A stretch of DNA of 64,000 nucleotides from assembly GCA_033398695.1 (NCBI GenBank), contig CM065815.1:99724501-99788500 (forward strand). Direction: 5' to 3'. The stretch is from Orobanche coerulescens. Its lineage: Eukaryota; Streptophyta; Magnoliopsida; Lamiales; Orobanchaceae. The translations under genes and the position numbers were made by a program. Positions 1-10,228 of this stretch are shown here, piece after piece (the stretch's first letter is position 1; the number at the start of each line of letters is the position of its first letter). The notes under the pieces were generated by a model, which was not told where the DNA came from, searched no databases, and was given only the letters and a program-made list of their open reading frames with translations.

Positions 1-366
1 AATAAATGCTCGTGCCAACTTCTCGGGTCCCCAAGTGTCTTTAATGCCTAGAAAATGAGCCAATTTGGTTAAACGATCAACTATCACCCAAATCATGTTC
101 ATTCCTATCTTGGTTCTCGGCATATTAGTGATAAAGTCCATCGATATGTCCTCCCACTTCCATTCAGGAATCAGGAGCGGCTTCAGCATTCCGGCAGGTC
201 GTTGATGCTCGATCTTAACCTGCTGACAAGTCAAGCATTTCGAAACATAATCTGCTACATCTTTCATCATATTGCCCCACCAAAAGTTCTGCTTCAAGTC
301 CTTATACATCTTACTAGTGCCCGGGTGGATAGAATAGGGCGTGCTGTGAGCTTCCTTCATAATCGT
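1..366 (-). pseudogene. Element N integrase, N-terminal zinc finger and start of catalytic core (partial)
   Basis: This minus-strand frame continues from the RNase H frame after an amber stop at 367-369. It shows the CLTCQQ half of the HHCC zinc-binding domain, the linker IEHQRPAGMLKPL, and then DFITNMPRT and WVIVDRLTKLAHF, which surround the first catalytic Asp of the DDE core. Integrase joins element cDNA into host DNA. The second Asp, the Glu and the C-terminal domain lie outside the window. Family identity is certain; function is lost because of the upstream stop. Confidence 0.8.
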
Positions 367-1257
367 CTATTTCATATCATCGACATCAGGAATGCAAAGT
401 CGGTTCTGAAATCTCAAAACCCCATCATCATGAATTACGAATCCGGGGGCCTTTCCCTTGATCACTTCATCACATAACCGAATCATCAGAGGGTCATCTA
501 CTTGCTTAGATTTGATTACTTCGGTTAACGATGAAGTTATTTCCATCACGCACAGTTGTCCTTGGACTCTTTGCAACCATACTTCAATTCCTTCTCGAAT
601 CATCTCTCGTTGAATGCTGAGCTGGGAGGTCAGAGCCTCCAACATCTGAATAGAAACAGGCTTGCGGCTAAGTGCATCGGCCACTATATTTCCTTTACCT
701 GGATGATAAAGAATCTCCAAGTCATAGTCCTTAATAAGTTCCAGCCATCTCCTTTGCCGCATGTTCAACTCTTTCTGACTGAAGATGTATTTGAGACTCT
801 TGTGATCTGTAAAGATCTGACAGTGAGTCCCGTACAGGTAATGTCTCCAGATTTTCAAAGCAAAAACTACTGATGCCAACTCCAAATCATGCGTTGGGTA
901 ATTCACTTCATAAGGTTTCAGCTGTCGTGATGCATAAGCGATAACCTTATCATTCTGCATCAATACGCATCCGAGTCCTTGGTTTGAAGCATCACTGTAA
1001 ACTATAAATCCTCCAGTTCCCCGTGGGAGTGCTAAATCTGGTGCCATCGTCAATCTCTTCTTCAATTCATCAAATCTATTCTGGCACAACTCATTCCACT
1101 CAAACTTTTGAGTTTTCTGCAGTAGTCGAGTAAGTGGGCGGGTAATTTTGGAAAACCCTTCCACGAACCGACGATAATATCCACCAAGTCCTAAGAAACT
1201 ACGGACTTCTTTCATGTTCTTTGGAGGCTTCCAATCCATAACTGCTTCGATCTTCTA
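367..1257 (-). pseudogene. Element N RNase H and RT connection domain
   Basis: About 290 codons are open between stops at 1255-1257 and 367-369. The frame starts in the RT connection region ([14 protein letters not shown]), continues with the Ty3-type RNase H ([18 protein letters not shown], then the [16 protein letters not shown] and [11 protein letters not shown] blocks), then [15 protein letters not shown] and the pre-integrase linker. The RNase H acidic residues (D in VYSDAS, E in LELASV, D in FTDHKS, D in VADALS) are all present. This domain degrades the RNA strand during reverse transcription. It has no start codon of its own; it was part of one polyprotein. Confidence 0.85.
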
Positions 1258-2036
1258 ATGATATACTCGGACTCCTTCAGCTGATACCATATGGCCAAGG
1301 AACATTACTTCTTTTAGCCAGAATTCACACTTAGAAAGTGTGGCGTACAATTGTTCATTTCTCAACAGGTCTAACACAATCCGTAAATGTTGTGCATGCT
1401 TTTCCGGGCTCTTGGAATACACCAAAATGTCATCAATGAACACAACCACAAATTTATCCAAATATTCGATGAACACTCGGTTCATCAATTGCATGAATAC
1501 AGCAGGTGCGTTGTGAGACCAAACGGCATCACTACAAACTCATAGTGTCCGTAGCGAGTTCTGAACGCTGATTTCGGAACATCAAATTCCTTAATCCTCA
1601 ACTGATGATATCCTGATCGCAGATCAATTTTAGAAAACACTGTTGCTCCTTGTAACTGGTCAAACAAATCATCAATCCGTGGCAACGGATACTTGTTCTT
1701 AATCGTCATCTTGTTCAGCTCTCGATAGTCAATACACAGTCGAAGTGATCCATCCTTCTTCCGGACAAAAATAACTGGTGCTCCCCAGGGCGAAACGCTT
1801 GGCTGGATATAGCCTTTGTCCAGTAACTCTTCCAGTTGCTCTTTCAGTTCGTACATCTCAGTAGGTGCCATACGATACGGCGCCTTAGAAATTGGTGTAG
1901 CTCCGGGTTCCAGCTTAATGGTGAATTCTACATCCCGTCGTGGAGGTAGTTCAGGTAACTCGTCAGGAAATACATCCGGAAATTCGTTCACAACAGGAAT
2001 GGATGAAAGTTCCACAATTTCGTCTTCTTTCTTCAT
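1255..2036 (-). pseudogene. Element N reverse transcriptase, split by a frameshift
   Basis: Two minus-strand frames make up the RT domain. The first (1485-2036) starts with the protease-RT linker ([17 protein letters not shown]) and carries YRMAPTE, the [16 protein letters not shown] block, LCIDYRELN and [11 protein letters not shown], ending at VMPFGLT. The frame then shifts near 1510-1520. The second (1255-1494) continues with the catalytic [11 protein letters not shown] motif and [11 protein letters not shown]. The catalytic Asp residues survive, but the frameshift and the stop at 1255-1257 separate the polymerase from its neighbours. The domain copies genomic RNA into DNA. Confidence 0.88.
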
Positions 2037-2592
2037 TGCATAGCACTAGTATCTGGTACAACCCTGTTTCAACAATTTGACAGCTTTCATCGCTTTGATC
2101 ATCTCCGAGTATCAGGTCGTCTCCTTGCATTTCTATCACAATCAGATTTGAGAGCCACTCTATGCCTCCAAATGATATGGGGAAATCTCTAGTTTCTAAG
2201 TTTCCAACAATCCTCTCTCCGCTCGGTAAACCCACAACATAAGGTTCACAATTATGAAAACCAGAAATATTCAAACGATTTACACAAGACAAGGATATAA
2301 ATGAATGCGTATCTCCTGTATTGAATAAAACGCTAACTGGCTGGGAAAGGATCTGAACAGTACCTGATGCGATAGCAGCATCCTGATCGTTTGTTCTCCT
2401 CATCTCGTACAGACGTGGGGCAACAGATCCGGCACTCGATGTACCCTTTCGGTCCCACTGTCCTCTGCCTCGTCCGCGGCCAAAATTATGAGGCATCTGA
2501 ACACATTGCTGCGTCTGTTGCACACTGGCTTCCTTCTGAACTGACTGTGATGTACGGGCTCTAAAAGACTTTGCAGCCTCTTCACAGAACAC
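1963..2592 (-). pseudogene. Element N aspartic protease
   Basis: The frame carries a retropepsin-like core, VLFNTGDTHSFIS, followed by the flap-region sequence VGLPSGERIVGN and LIVIEMQGDDLILG. The family motif in this lineage is D-S/T-G-A-T-H-S-F; here the catalytic Asp is replaced by Asn and the following Ala by Asp, so the enzyme would be dead. The frame leaves the RT frame near 2040. A retropepsin cuts the gag-pol polyprotein. Confidence 0.75.
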
Positions 2593-2617
2593 CGCACGAT
2601 GTCCCTCTCAACGACAA

Positions 2618-3639
2618 TCAAAACAAGTCATGGCAGGTAGGGGCAATTCCGTCGATAGTGCCCCGTCTGGGCACAGTTAAAGCATTTCCTGGTGACATAC
2701 GTCGTGGTTGATGCTGCTCCGAAGTTCGTTCCGCTCTTATACGGGTGCGGAGGTTTCTTGAAAGGATGACTGGGCCTTGCGGGCCCACTACTCTTGTGTT
2801 CCGTGAAACTACCGGAGACTTTCTGCTTCTTGGATTCTGCAAACTTCTCCATTGCTGCTTCCTTGATTTCATACGCCAATGCTTTATCCTGGTATTAACG
2901 GAGAGTGGTACATTCAAAACTGGACGTGTACCTTTGGATTTCTGGTTTCGTTCTCATATCAAAAATGGATCATCATTTCTGCATCTGTTCTGACCAGATG
3001 TCGAACAAATGCCAGCTATTGGTTAAACGTCTTAATTGCCTGAGATACTGGCACATCTGAGGGCTGAGCAGAGAAAAACTCCCGAACCTTGGCTTCCCTC
3101 ACAGGACGAGGGCAGTACTGAGCTTCCATCATCAATTTAAATTCTGTCCAATCCGCATCATGATCTGCAGGCCGGATGGCTTCCCACCACTCGAATGCTT
3201 CCCCTATCAGAAAGTACTGAGCAATAGAGGCTCTCCGGTTGTCTGGGAAATTAATCCCGGCAAAAATTTTCTCCAATTCCTTTAACCAATGATCCCAGGT
3301 AGGAGTCTCAGAAATACCGTCGAATTTAGGTGGTTGCATCTTCGCCACCTCTTGCAGCCATCGGTCGCCTCGATTTCCCATGTCTGGGATACCCTGTTGT
3401 CGATCTCCCTGTTGTAACCCTATTGCCACCTGCATTCGGTCCACGACCTGGGCGAACTGAGTCATCTGGTTCACCACCTGACGAAGGATTTCGGGCACAG
3501 CAGGTTCCGGTTCATTATTAATAGATCTCTGTGGCTCGCCTGAGCTGTGGATGGCCTGATTAGAAGGCGGAGCTTCTCTTTCGGCATTCCTTCGTCCACG
3601 TCCGCGACCGCGACGACGTCCACGTCCACCTCTCAACAT
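2618..3639 (-). pseudogene. Element N gag with CCHC zinc knuckle
   Basis: Gag forms the virus-like particle and packages RNA. The likely start is the ATG at 3637-3639, giving MLRGGRGRRRGRGRGRR, an arginine/glycine-rich N-terminus; an earlier in-frame ATG at 3684 lies upstream of the predicted leader intron. The capsid block (PPKFDGISETPTWDHWLKEL, then GEAFEWWEAIRP) is present to 3016, where an amber stop breaks the frame. After further stops the zinc knuckle CFNCAQTGHYRRNC is readable at about 2632-2676 with perfect C-X2-C-X4-H-X4-C spacing. Several indels separate the two parts. Confidence 0.8.
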
Positions 3640-3640
3640 A

Positions 3641-3741
3641 CTGTAAGCATAAATACTCAATATACAGGAAACAATATCGTTCAATGTTCAAGTATAAAGA
3701 GATACAACATGTAAAGGACGAGATAGAGTTTAGGAACTTAC
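3641..3741 (-). other. Predicted leader intron of element N, ending 1 nt before the gag ATG
   Basis: On the minus strand the sequence reads GTAAGT at 3741-3736, a strong plant donor, and ends in a pyrimidine-containing acceptor ...TATGCTTACAG at 3641. The gag ATG follows after one base. The 101-nt length suits a plant intron. The same donor-acceptor-T-ATG layout is found in element B. Splicing is inferred. Confidence 0.5.
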
Positions 3742-3856
3742 AACCACCGTTCGCACGAAGACGTAGGCAGTACAGAGATGTTATTCACGGCCAGTTACCT
3801 CAAAAGACATATACGACCCCTATTTTAACCCAATGGCCAAGATATCCATAATCTTA

Positions 3857-3868
3857 GCTCCGATACCA
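3857..3868 (-). other. Element N primer-binding site (initiator Met tRNA type)
   Basis: The minus strand reads TGGTATCGGAGC, a one-base variant of the usual TGGTATCAGAGC, 5 nt inside the LTR boundary at 3874. It fixes the element's orientation and the LTR end. Confidence 0.8.
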
Positions 3869-3873
3869 TATTC

Positions 3874-4680
3874 TGTAACACCCCCGATATATTCAGGAAT
3901 ATTACAGCGCCGTAAATCCTTTACATAGGGATTTACAAGGCTGAAGAAATGAAAAGACAATAACAGATACCAACGTATGAAAGTAACTGAAATAAAATAC
4001 AACAGTTCTGACCAATACTCAAAATACAAATGTCCAAAGGAAAAGTATTAATACATCACCAAATCCAAATCATCACAAACGACGACGTACTCGAGTACTT
4101 ATGAAAACGATCGCGGCCGGAACATCACTCTGCACCCTCGTCGTCATGCAACTCCAGTGGTTGTTTCCCGCTCTCCTGGATCCTGAACATAAACAAATGT
4201 TCACCCCCGAAGGGGTTAGCACAATGATGCTAGTACAAGTACCACAACATATTATTCAACATCTCACGAGAAATAATAATAATATAAATGACAAAGAACC
4301 AAAGAGTCTTCTCCTTCGAGAAATTCAATAATAACATACACACATGATAATCACAACATGATATCACAACATACACATGGTAATTACGATGATCCAGCGT
4401 TCACTGCCTAGACCCCCCGATGATTCCATCAAACCAACCTGAGGTGGAAAAACCCGTCCGATGATCCAGCACACGCTAGCATAGATCCCCCGATGATCCC
4501 GTCGGACCAACACGAGGTGGACATACAACAACGACATACATGTACAACAATATGTATAACATCAATACATAAAACAATTAATGTACTTGCCTCGATTCGA
4601 AGACAAGAATAATACTTCCACGAAAAACGAAACACTTGAAGGTCGCCCCTTCGATTAATCACCTATCAAGCTTGAACCTT
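3874..4680 (-). repeat. Element N 5' LTR (3' part)
   Basis: On the plus strand the LTR begins TGTAACACCCCCGATA, the reverse complement of an LTR ending in ...GGTGTTACA. It is inverted relative to the LTR at 5.8-8.0 kb: both share the repeated 'gatgatccag/ccgtcggaccaacacgaggtgg' segment (here 4390-4520, there 7440-7610), the double hairpin (4205-4233) and the ACTCGAGTAC segment (here 4089-4100). Homology fades near 4680, so the U3 end is truncated or replaced. Confidence 0.7.
4205..4233 (-). other. Twin hairpin near LTR 3' end (element N)
   Basis: On the minus strand: TAGCA-loop-TGCTA (5-bp stem, 6-nt loop) followed directly by CCCC-TTCG-GGGG, a hairpin with a UUCG tetraloop in RNA. It sits at the same place as longer twin hairpins in LTRs A, B, F and H. 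Confidence 0.6.
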
Positions 4681-5790
4681 AAACAAAAGAAATAATATAG
4701 AGTTCATCTCACGTCGTACGGACATCTAACAATCCAAATTACGGTCGGAAGTTCATAAAACGTAACCTGTCTGAACTGCTTAACATACGTTACGTACCAC
4801 ATATAGCATACGTTAAGCCTACTCATTAGCGCACGTAAACTACGAAGTCTAGCGTATGCTAACCATGCACTGTCAGTACCTCACTGATCAGTCGATTGAC
4901 TCGTCTGATGATATACCGCACATTACATTCAAAGCGTAGCGGACGTTAACTTATGCCCGATAGCGCACATTAACTATAAAGCTTAGCGCACGCTAAACAT
5001 GTATGACAGTTCTTCCCTGGGCAGTCGACTGTTCTAACTGTGATGAAACTTACGAAATCCTCAGTGTTTAATATACATTACCTCCATGCATGTTATGCTC
5101 ATCTTATTATAAATGATCTCACTGATTCAAACATCTTCGAGATACAAGGATACGTATAATCATAACAACACCATATTCCATTTATTGGAGGTACTGCTCC
5201 GATACCAATTGTTGAGTTGAGCAATTTGAAATGCCATTTGTAACGACTCCTCGGATGTTAAGCCATTTATTGGAGGTACTGCTCCGATACTAATTATTGA
5301 GTTGATATTCGGTATGCGCGCTATTGTGCAGAAGCATATTTAAATGAGAGTGCAGAAAATAAATCGACACAAGATTTATAGAGGTTTGGCCAAACGTGCC
5401 TACGTCCTCTCTCGGTATCTTTTTCTATAGGCTAAAGATAAACCTCTGTACCTCTCTTCTATCGGTCAAGGGATAACAATTACAAGCTTGTCTTCTATCG
5501 GTCTGAGTAAACCGTTCTAACACTTGTCTTTATGTCGGTCCAAGTTAAACCGTTTTCCTTTTCTATTGGACAAGGAATCAACCAATCTAGCTTTCTATGA
5601 GTACTAGATAAACCTCACTTAGATATTGATTGCGATTCTAACAATGCCGGATCCTTGATCCTAATAACACCGAATCCAATCGTATCTTTTCTTTTACCTC
5701 TCGTGTATGTGTTGAATGTATAAACACTCAAACTATCAATATAAGCACAATTACAACAACAAGAATATCAATATCAATATCTTATCAACA
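4680..5790 (-). mobile_element. Remnant O: copia-like leader, primer site and LTR
   Basis: At 5197-5208 the minus strand reads TGGTATCGGAGC, a Met-type primer site, followed on the plus strand by TGTTGAGTTGAGC at 5210, a plausible LTR end. From there to about 5790 the AT-rich sequence with 'cacaagatttatagaggt' (5369-5386) resembles LTRs of large plant copia elements. The leader side (4680-5196) carries several TAGCGCACGCTA-like motifs and no coding frame. The PBS/LTR junction is duplicated (copies near 5178-5221 and 5263-5306, period 85 bp). The lineage and both outer borders are uncertain; part of 4680-5196 could belong to element N's LTR. Confidence 0.4.
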
Positions 5791-5814
5791 CGCTAACAAC
5801 TAGGCATAGCGCAC

Positions 5815-6201
5815 GCTAATTGGGTTTCGTAGCGCATGCTGTGTATGTACCATAGCGCGCGCTATACGTAGTCCACTTGATTAAGACATGGTGGTAGGTG
5901 AGATCAGCCGTGGATCTTGGTCGAGACATGTCGGGATGAATCTGGATGGCTTTTGTAAAAGTCGAGTCAACGGTGCTTAGCGCACGCTAATGTTATGAGG
6001 CTAGCGCACGCTAAAGTTGAGTACAGTGAGGTCAGTGAAGATTCGTATGGCCATTAGCGCACGCTATATGAGTGGTAGCGTACGCTAATTTCTGTACTTA
6101 GCACGCGTAAAGGGATGTTAGCGTACGCTAAGTCGAGAACACGCAGAAACAGTAAACTGCAAGCCCGTTAGCGCACGCTATGGATATGGCCGTAGCGCGC
6201 G
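5815..6201 (+). promoter_or_regulatory. Palindrome array upstream of TATA box in LTR M
   Basis: At least eight copies of TAGCG-NN-CGCTA or close variants (for example TAGCGCACGCTA, TAGCGCGCGCTA, TAGCGTACGCTA) occur at irregular spacing and stop about 15 bp before the TATATATA box at 6217. A U3 enhancer role is inferred from position. Confidence 0.55.
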
Positions 6202-6216
6202 CTAATAACCATTTTT

Positions 6217-6224
6217 TATATATA
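6217..6224 (+). promoter_or_regulatory. Putative LTR M TATA box
   Basis: TATATATA follows a T-run, directly downstream of the palindrome array; a pyrimidine-rich stretch likely to hold the start site lies ~25-40 bp further on. Confidence 0.55.
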
Positions 6225-7730
6225 GGACAGCACCCTCCTTCATTTTCAGACTTCCACTTCAACCCACACTCCAATTTCGCGACTTTGAGAGTTATCCTCT
6301 CCATCTTCAACCTTCATATCAGCTTCCTAACACATCATTGAAGGCGAGGAGCTATGAGGATTGGTGTTCAAGCGTCCAACGTTGAGTTCATCAAGAGTTT
6401 TCGTCTTTTGTTTCCATACAAGGTATGTGTCGCTGCCCGAACTTAGAATTCGTGTTCTTATTCGGATTATAACTTCCTCTTGGAATTTATCAAGGTTATG
6501 GATTAATGATTAGGTTGAGCACCATACCATGTAAACTTGAAGTAATCATATTAGAACCACTTTGAGTAAGAAGATCATCAACCAAACCTTATTGAGTTGA
6601 AACTAAGAATCTGATTTCTGAGGTTGTTGTATAGTTGGGTTGTCTTTTCCGAATCAAATGTGTGTCGGTGTATTGTTATTATCATTACTTAGAATGAGAT
6701 CTTAGCAAAGAAAGAAATTCTTAGAGTGGTCACTTAGATATAATCTTCGGATAGAATGATATGACCTCCAACGTAATTCACAACTCGTAGTGTTTACTGG
6801 GTTTGTTTATCTTCTTGTTGATGATCCGAACGTAGAGTGTTGATGGGTGACAATTAATTTGAATGGGAAACATTGGCGAAGATGGCAGCTTGTAGAAAAG
6901 CGAAGTATAGAGATGAATTAACTTTGGAATTTGTATTGAAGGTGTTATATAACCAAACTTGGTAATGACATCGATAATCAGAAATCGAAGTACGAAATTA
7001 CGGTGATTTGAGTGACTCTAGCTAGACCGAGCGGTCGTCGGGTGAGTTAAACCGTGAGCCGGCTAGCTTAGAGTGTTAACCCGACCGTAGTAGACGTTAG
7101 GTGTTCGTACGTTTAAACTTGTTTTGAGTTACCGTTATTTTTCCTGTTTGTTAAAGGGCCGAGCATTGCGAACGTTTGATCGAAGGAGGCGGCCTTCGAG
7201 TGTGTTGATATCATTGGAGTAATTAGTTCTTGCCATCTTTGAGGCAAGTATCGTATTTTGAAATTCGTTAAATGTTGGGATTTGAGCATGCATATGGTTT
7301 ATTCATGTTGTTGAACATGGGATTTACTTCGTTGATTTATCATGATATTCGTTATTGATTACTTGTATGTTCATGTTGATGAACATAGCTATTTTTGCAT
7401 ATATGTATGCATAAGTTGTGTTGTGTATGTTGTGCGATCTATGCTGAGGGTGCTGGATCGCATGTCCACCTCGTGTTGGTCCGACGGGATCATCTTGGGA
7501 TCTATGCTGAGGGCGCTGGATCATAGGACGGGTTTTTCCACCTTGTGTTGTTGGTCCGACGGGATCATCTTGGGATCTATGCTGAGGGCGCTGGATCATT
7601 GGAATACCCATACTGTCTTAATGGAATCATGTGGATTCACATTGTTGGATTCCGGTAGCGGAAGTCCGTATTATGTATTTTGTTATGCATTGTTGTTGCA
7701 TATTCGATTTGTGTAATATAATACTTGTAC

Positions 7731-7759
7731 TAGCATCGTTTTGCTAACCCCTTCGGGGG
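7731..7759 (+). other. Twin hairpin near LTR 3' end (LTR M)
   Basis: TAGCA (7731-7735) pairs with TGCTA (7742-7746); after one base, CCCC-TTCG-GGGG (7748-7759) forms a UUCG-capped hairpin. Same order and spacing as in element N and, in longer form, in A, B, F and H. Confidence 0.6.
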
Positions 7760-8015
7760 TGGACATTGTTTTGATGTTCAGGTATCCGAGGAGCGGGAAA
7801 ACAGCCACAGTACCGACATGACGACGAAAGGACTCAGTGATGTTTATTGTTATTGTGACTTGTCTTTTTGGTTCATTTTCAGTACTCGAGTACGCGTGTC
7901 TTATTAATATTTCGAGATGGTTGTAATAATGGACTCATTTGATCTATTTGAAACCAGTTTTGTATTTTTGAACTTTTATGGTACTGTTGTATTATTTTTA
8001 CGTTTCTTCAAATTA

Positions 8016-9490
8016 CACTAGTACAAAAACTGGCTTTTGCATCGCCTCTCTGGCAACGCACTGATTAGAAACGTGATGCGTAAGCATATTTGGGGTCAAT
8101 TTTATATTTTTAAGAAAAATTATGCATCATATACTAAAATATAACTGATACCTAAAGTGTTTGAAAATTTACTAAAAATCTTTTGCATCGAATTATTTTG
8201 AGTAGTCGACACATAATGTCTCAACTTTTAACTTTTTAATATTATATGTATCAAACAATTATAGGTGTGGTGTGTAATGTGCTAATTTTTTTTAATATTT
8301 TCATGATTGCTGAGTATCACGTATTAATAATGTTTGATGTTGAAATCTTGTACATCACAGTTTTACTAATGTGTGATGCAAATGTACACTAACATTAATT
8401 ATATACGATTATATAGTGTATATACGCAGACACAACACAGACTCTCATCTCTCAATACTCTCATCTCTCAATCGCCCACCTTTATACTTTGCCATATCGG
8501 TCGGCGAATCAAACCCTTTACCAACCCTAGTTCTTTGCTTTCTTCGATTCCAGCTATTAGCAATCAACTCCCCGTGCTTTGGAATTTTATTTCGAACCAG
8601 AGATTTGGCTTCATGACAGATTCCCTTTCTAACGATCAGTAGCTGTAGTTTCAACTCCAAATATGTTTGGGAATTCGTAAGAACGTTTATCCTTTCTGCA
8701 AGTTTAATTTGTTTACTTGTATATAACCGATTTTTGGGAATTGTATAAATTATTTTCAACTCATCCCTTGTGCAATTTTTGAAAGAATGTAACAATGGTG
8801 GGTGCTTGTGGCTGACGAGTGAGTTGTGTTAATTTGATGTTTGTTTGAAGATGATATATTGAATAACAGTGGTGGGTATTGGTGGTTGACATTATTTTCA
8901 TTTCTTTCTGAAATTTTGTGTATGTTTGCAAGATTCCTCCACGAGTTCATTTAACTTCTGCACGAGTATTAGTGTTTGCCTTATTTGCTGTCTTACATTG
9001 CCTTCTGCACGAGTTGATTTAGCTTTTTTTAGTTTAATTCTCAATCATTAACGTGAAGCGCACCATTCAGAACAGATAATCCCCAAATTCCTAGTTCACT
9101 CTCAACTTCAACTTCTTCCCACTTCAATTAAAAAAAATCTCCCCAAAATTGACTCTTGAAGAGTATTCAATAAAAAAATTCGCTCTTCAATTGCGTCGCA
9201 CGTTCAATATTTCCTCGTTCTCAGTAAGAAAATCTCGAGGCTCTGTTTTCTTCATGAGGATTTGCTCAATCTCTTTCTTTCAAGGTATGTTGATTTTTTC
9301 TCCATTCGTTCCCCCAGAATTTCTCTCAATTTTTTTCACCTAATTGTTAAATCCTGCCAAAACTTGTCTAAACAAAAAATTTAGGTTTAACTTTAAGGAT
9401 TAAAATGGTTGTATTTATGGTGAATAACAATCTTATATTTATGTTTAATGCAGATAATAATACAGTGATTATTTAATACTTATGGATCGA
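8016..9490 (+). mobile_element. 5' part of a CACTA (En/Spm-type) DNA transposon
   Basis: CACTAGTACAAAAACTGGC at 8016-8034 is a typical plant CACTA terminal inverted repeat, followed by the usual 'ttttgcatcgc' and by subterminal GATGCRTAAGC/TGCATC repeats on both strands (8070-8390). It interrupts LTR M. Beyond 8400 come a CT-rich segment ('ctctcatctctcaatactc', twice in part) and AT-rich sequence with no recognisable transposase. I could not find the matching 3' terminus; the element seems truncated where copia sequence begins near 9490-9510. Confidence 0.65.
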
Positions 9491-9509
9491 AATTGGATTT
9501 CTGGTAAGC

Positions 9510-9962
9510 GTGAATCTGAGGGATTTAAAGAATATACCATATGCTTCGGCCGTGGGTAGCCTTATGTATGCTATGTTGTGTACAAGACCTGACATCGCGC
9601 ATGCTGTAAGTGTGGTGAGTAGGTTTCAGGCAAACCCAGGTAGGGAACATTGGACTGCCGTAAAGAACGTTCTCAAGTACTTGAGAAGGACTAGAGATAT
9701 GGTTCTAATGTATGGCGGTGGAGAATTGGAAGTGGTGGGATTCACTGATTTGGACTTCCAAGGACTGAAGGACGACTCGATGTCTACTTCTGGCTACATA
9801 TTTACTCTTAATGGAGGAGCAGTATCTTGGCGTAGCGCCAAGCAAAGCGCGACTGCTGATTCCACCTGTCAGGCTCAGTATCAAGCAGCCTCGGAGGCTT
9901 CCAAGGAAGGGTTCTGGATTAAGAAGTTTCTGGGAGAACTTCAAGTGATACCATGTCTTTGA
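9510..9962 (+). pseudogene. Element K copia RNase H
   Basis: The 150-residue frame begins at the RT/RNase H junction (IPYASAVGSLMYAMLCTRPD) and runs through VVSRFQANPGREHWTAVKNVLKYL, the first RNase H block GFTDLDFQG and STSGYIFTLNGGAVSWRSAKQ, to a stop at 9960-9962. The ADST-x-EAEY block expected in the family reads ADSTCQAQYQAASEA here, so both Glu positions are Gln and the catalytic Glu is lost. About 250 bp of further degenerate coding sequence leads to the LTR. No start codon is expected because this is the end of a polyprotein. Confidence 0.88.
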
Positions 9963-10217
9963 AATTGCTGTTCATCTTGCGACAACGACGGAGCTGTAGC
10001 GCAGGCCAAGGAGCCGAGGTTTCACAACAGCACCAAACATATTGAGAGGAAGTATCATCTCGTAGAGAATTTGTTCGCAAGGGATACATTGTGCTGCACA
10101 GAGTAGACTAGGCCGACAACGTCGCCGATCCACTGACCAAGCCACTTTCTCAGACTAGCTTGGAGCGTCATCTGGAGAACATGGGTATTAGATATCATAG
10201 TGTGTGGCATTGAGTGC

Positions 10218-10228
10218 AAGTGGGAGAT
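10218..10228 (+). other. Element K polypurine tract
   Basis: AAGTGGGAGAT directly precedes the LTR start TGTTAGGAG at 10229; the identical tract precedes the 3' LTR of element L. It would prime plus-strand DNA synthesis. Confidence 0.8.

Larger units (their letters stand above)
1..4680 (-). mobile_element. Element N: degenerate Ty3/gypsy Tekay/Del-like chromovirus, truncated by window edge
   Basis: This is a minus-strand LTR retrotransposon. Reading from high to low coordinates it shows a 5' LTR, a primer site, a leader intron, gag with a zinc knuckle, protease, RT, RNase H and the start of integrase. The rest of integrase, any chromodomain and the 3' LTR lie left of base 1. The domain order PR-RT-RH-INT and the RT/RNase H sequence place it in the Tekay/Del group of plant chromoviruses. 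Every module is broken by stops or frameshifts, so it cannot move on its own. The right edge near 4680 is estimated from where homology to the inverted LTR at 5.8-8.0 kb stops. Confidence 0.85.
5791..8015 (+). repeat. LTR M: gypsy LTR of N's family in opposite orientation, interrupted by CACTA insertion
   Basis: This non-coding stretch has an upstream array of TAGCGCACGCTA-type palindromes (5815-6201), a TATA box (TATATATA, 6217-6224), a long leader, a repeated ~70-bp segment (7440-7610), the twin hairpin (7731-7759) and ACTCGAGTACGCG (7892-7904). Each downstream feature matches element N's LTR on the other strand. The end with GGTGTTACA is missing because a CACTA transposon starts at 8016. 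No internal region is attached, so this is a truncated or solo LTR. The left edge is approximate. Confidence 0.65.

Noticed and set aside
8408..8420. TAGTG near 8,413 as the 3' end of a short CACTA element
   Set aside because: It is not preceded by the inverted form of the 8016-8034 terminus.
8373..8800. Small frames in the CACTA interior as a host gene
   Set aside because: Overlapping frames on both strands, no domain and no splice-consistent extension.
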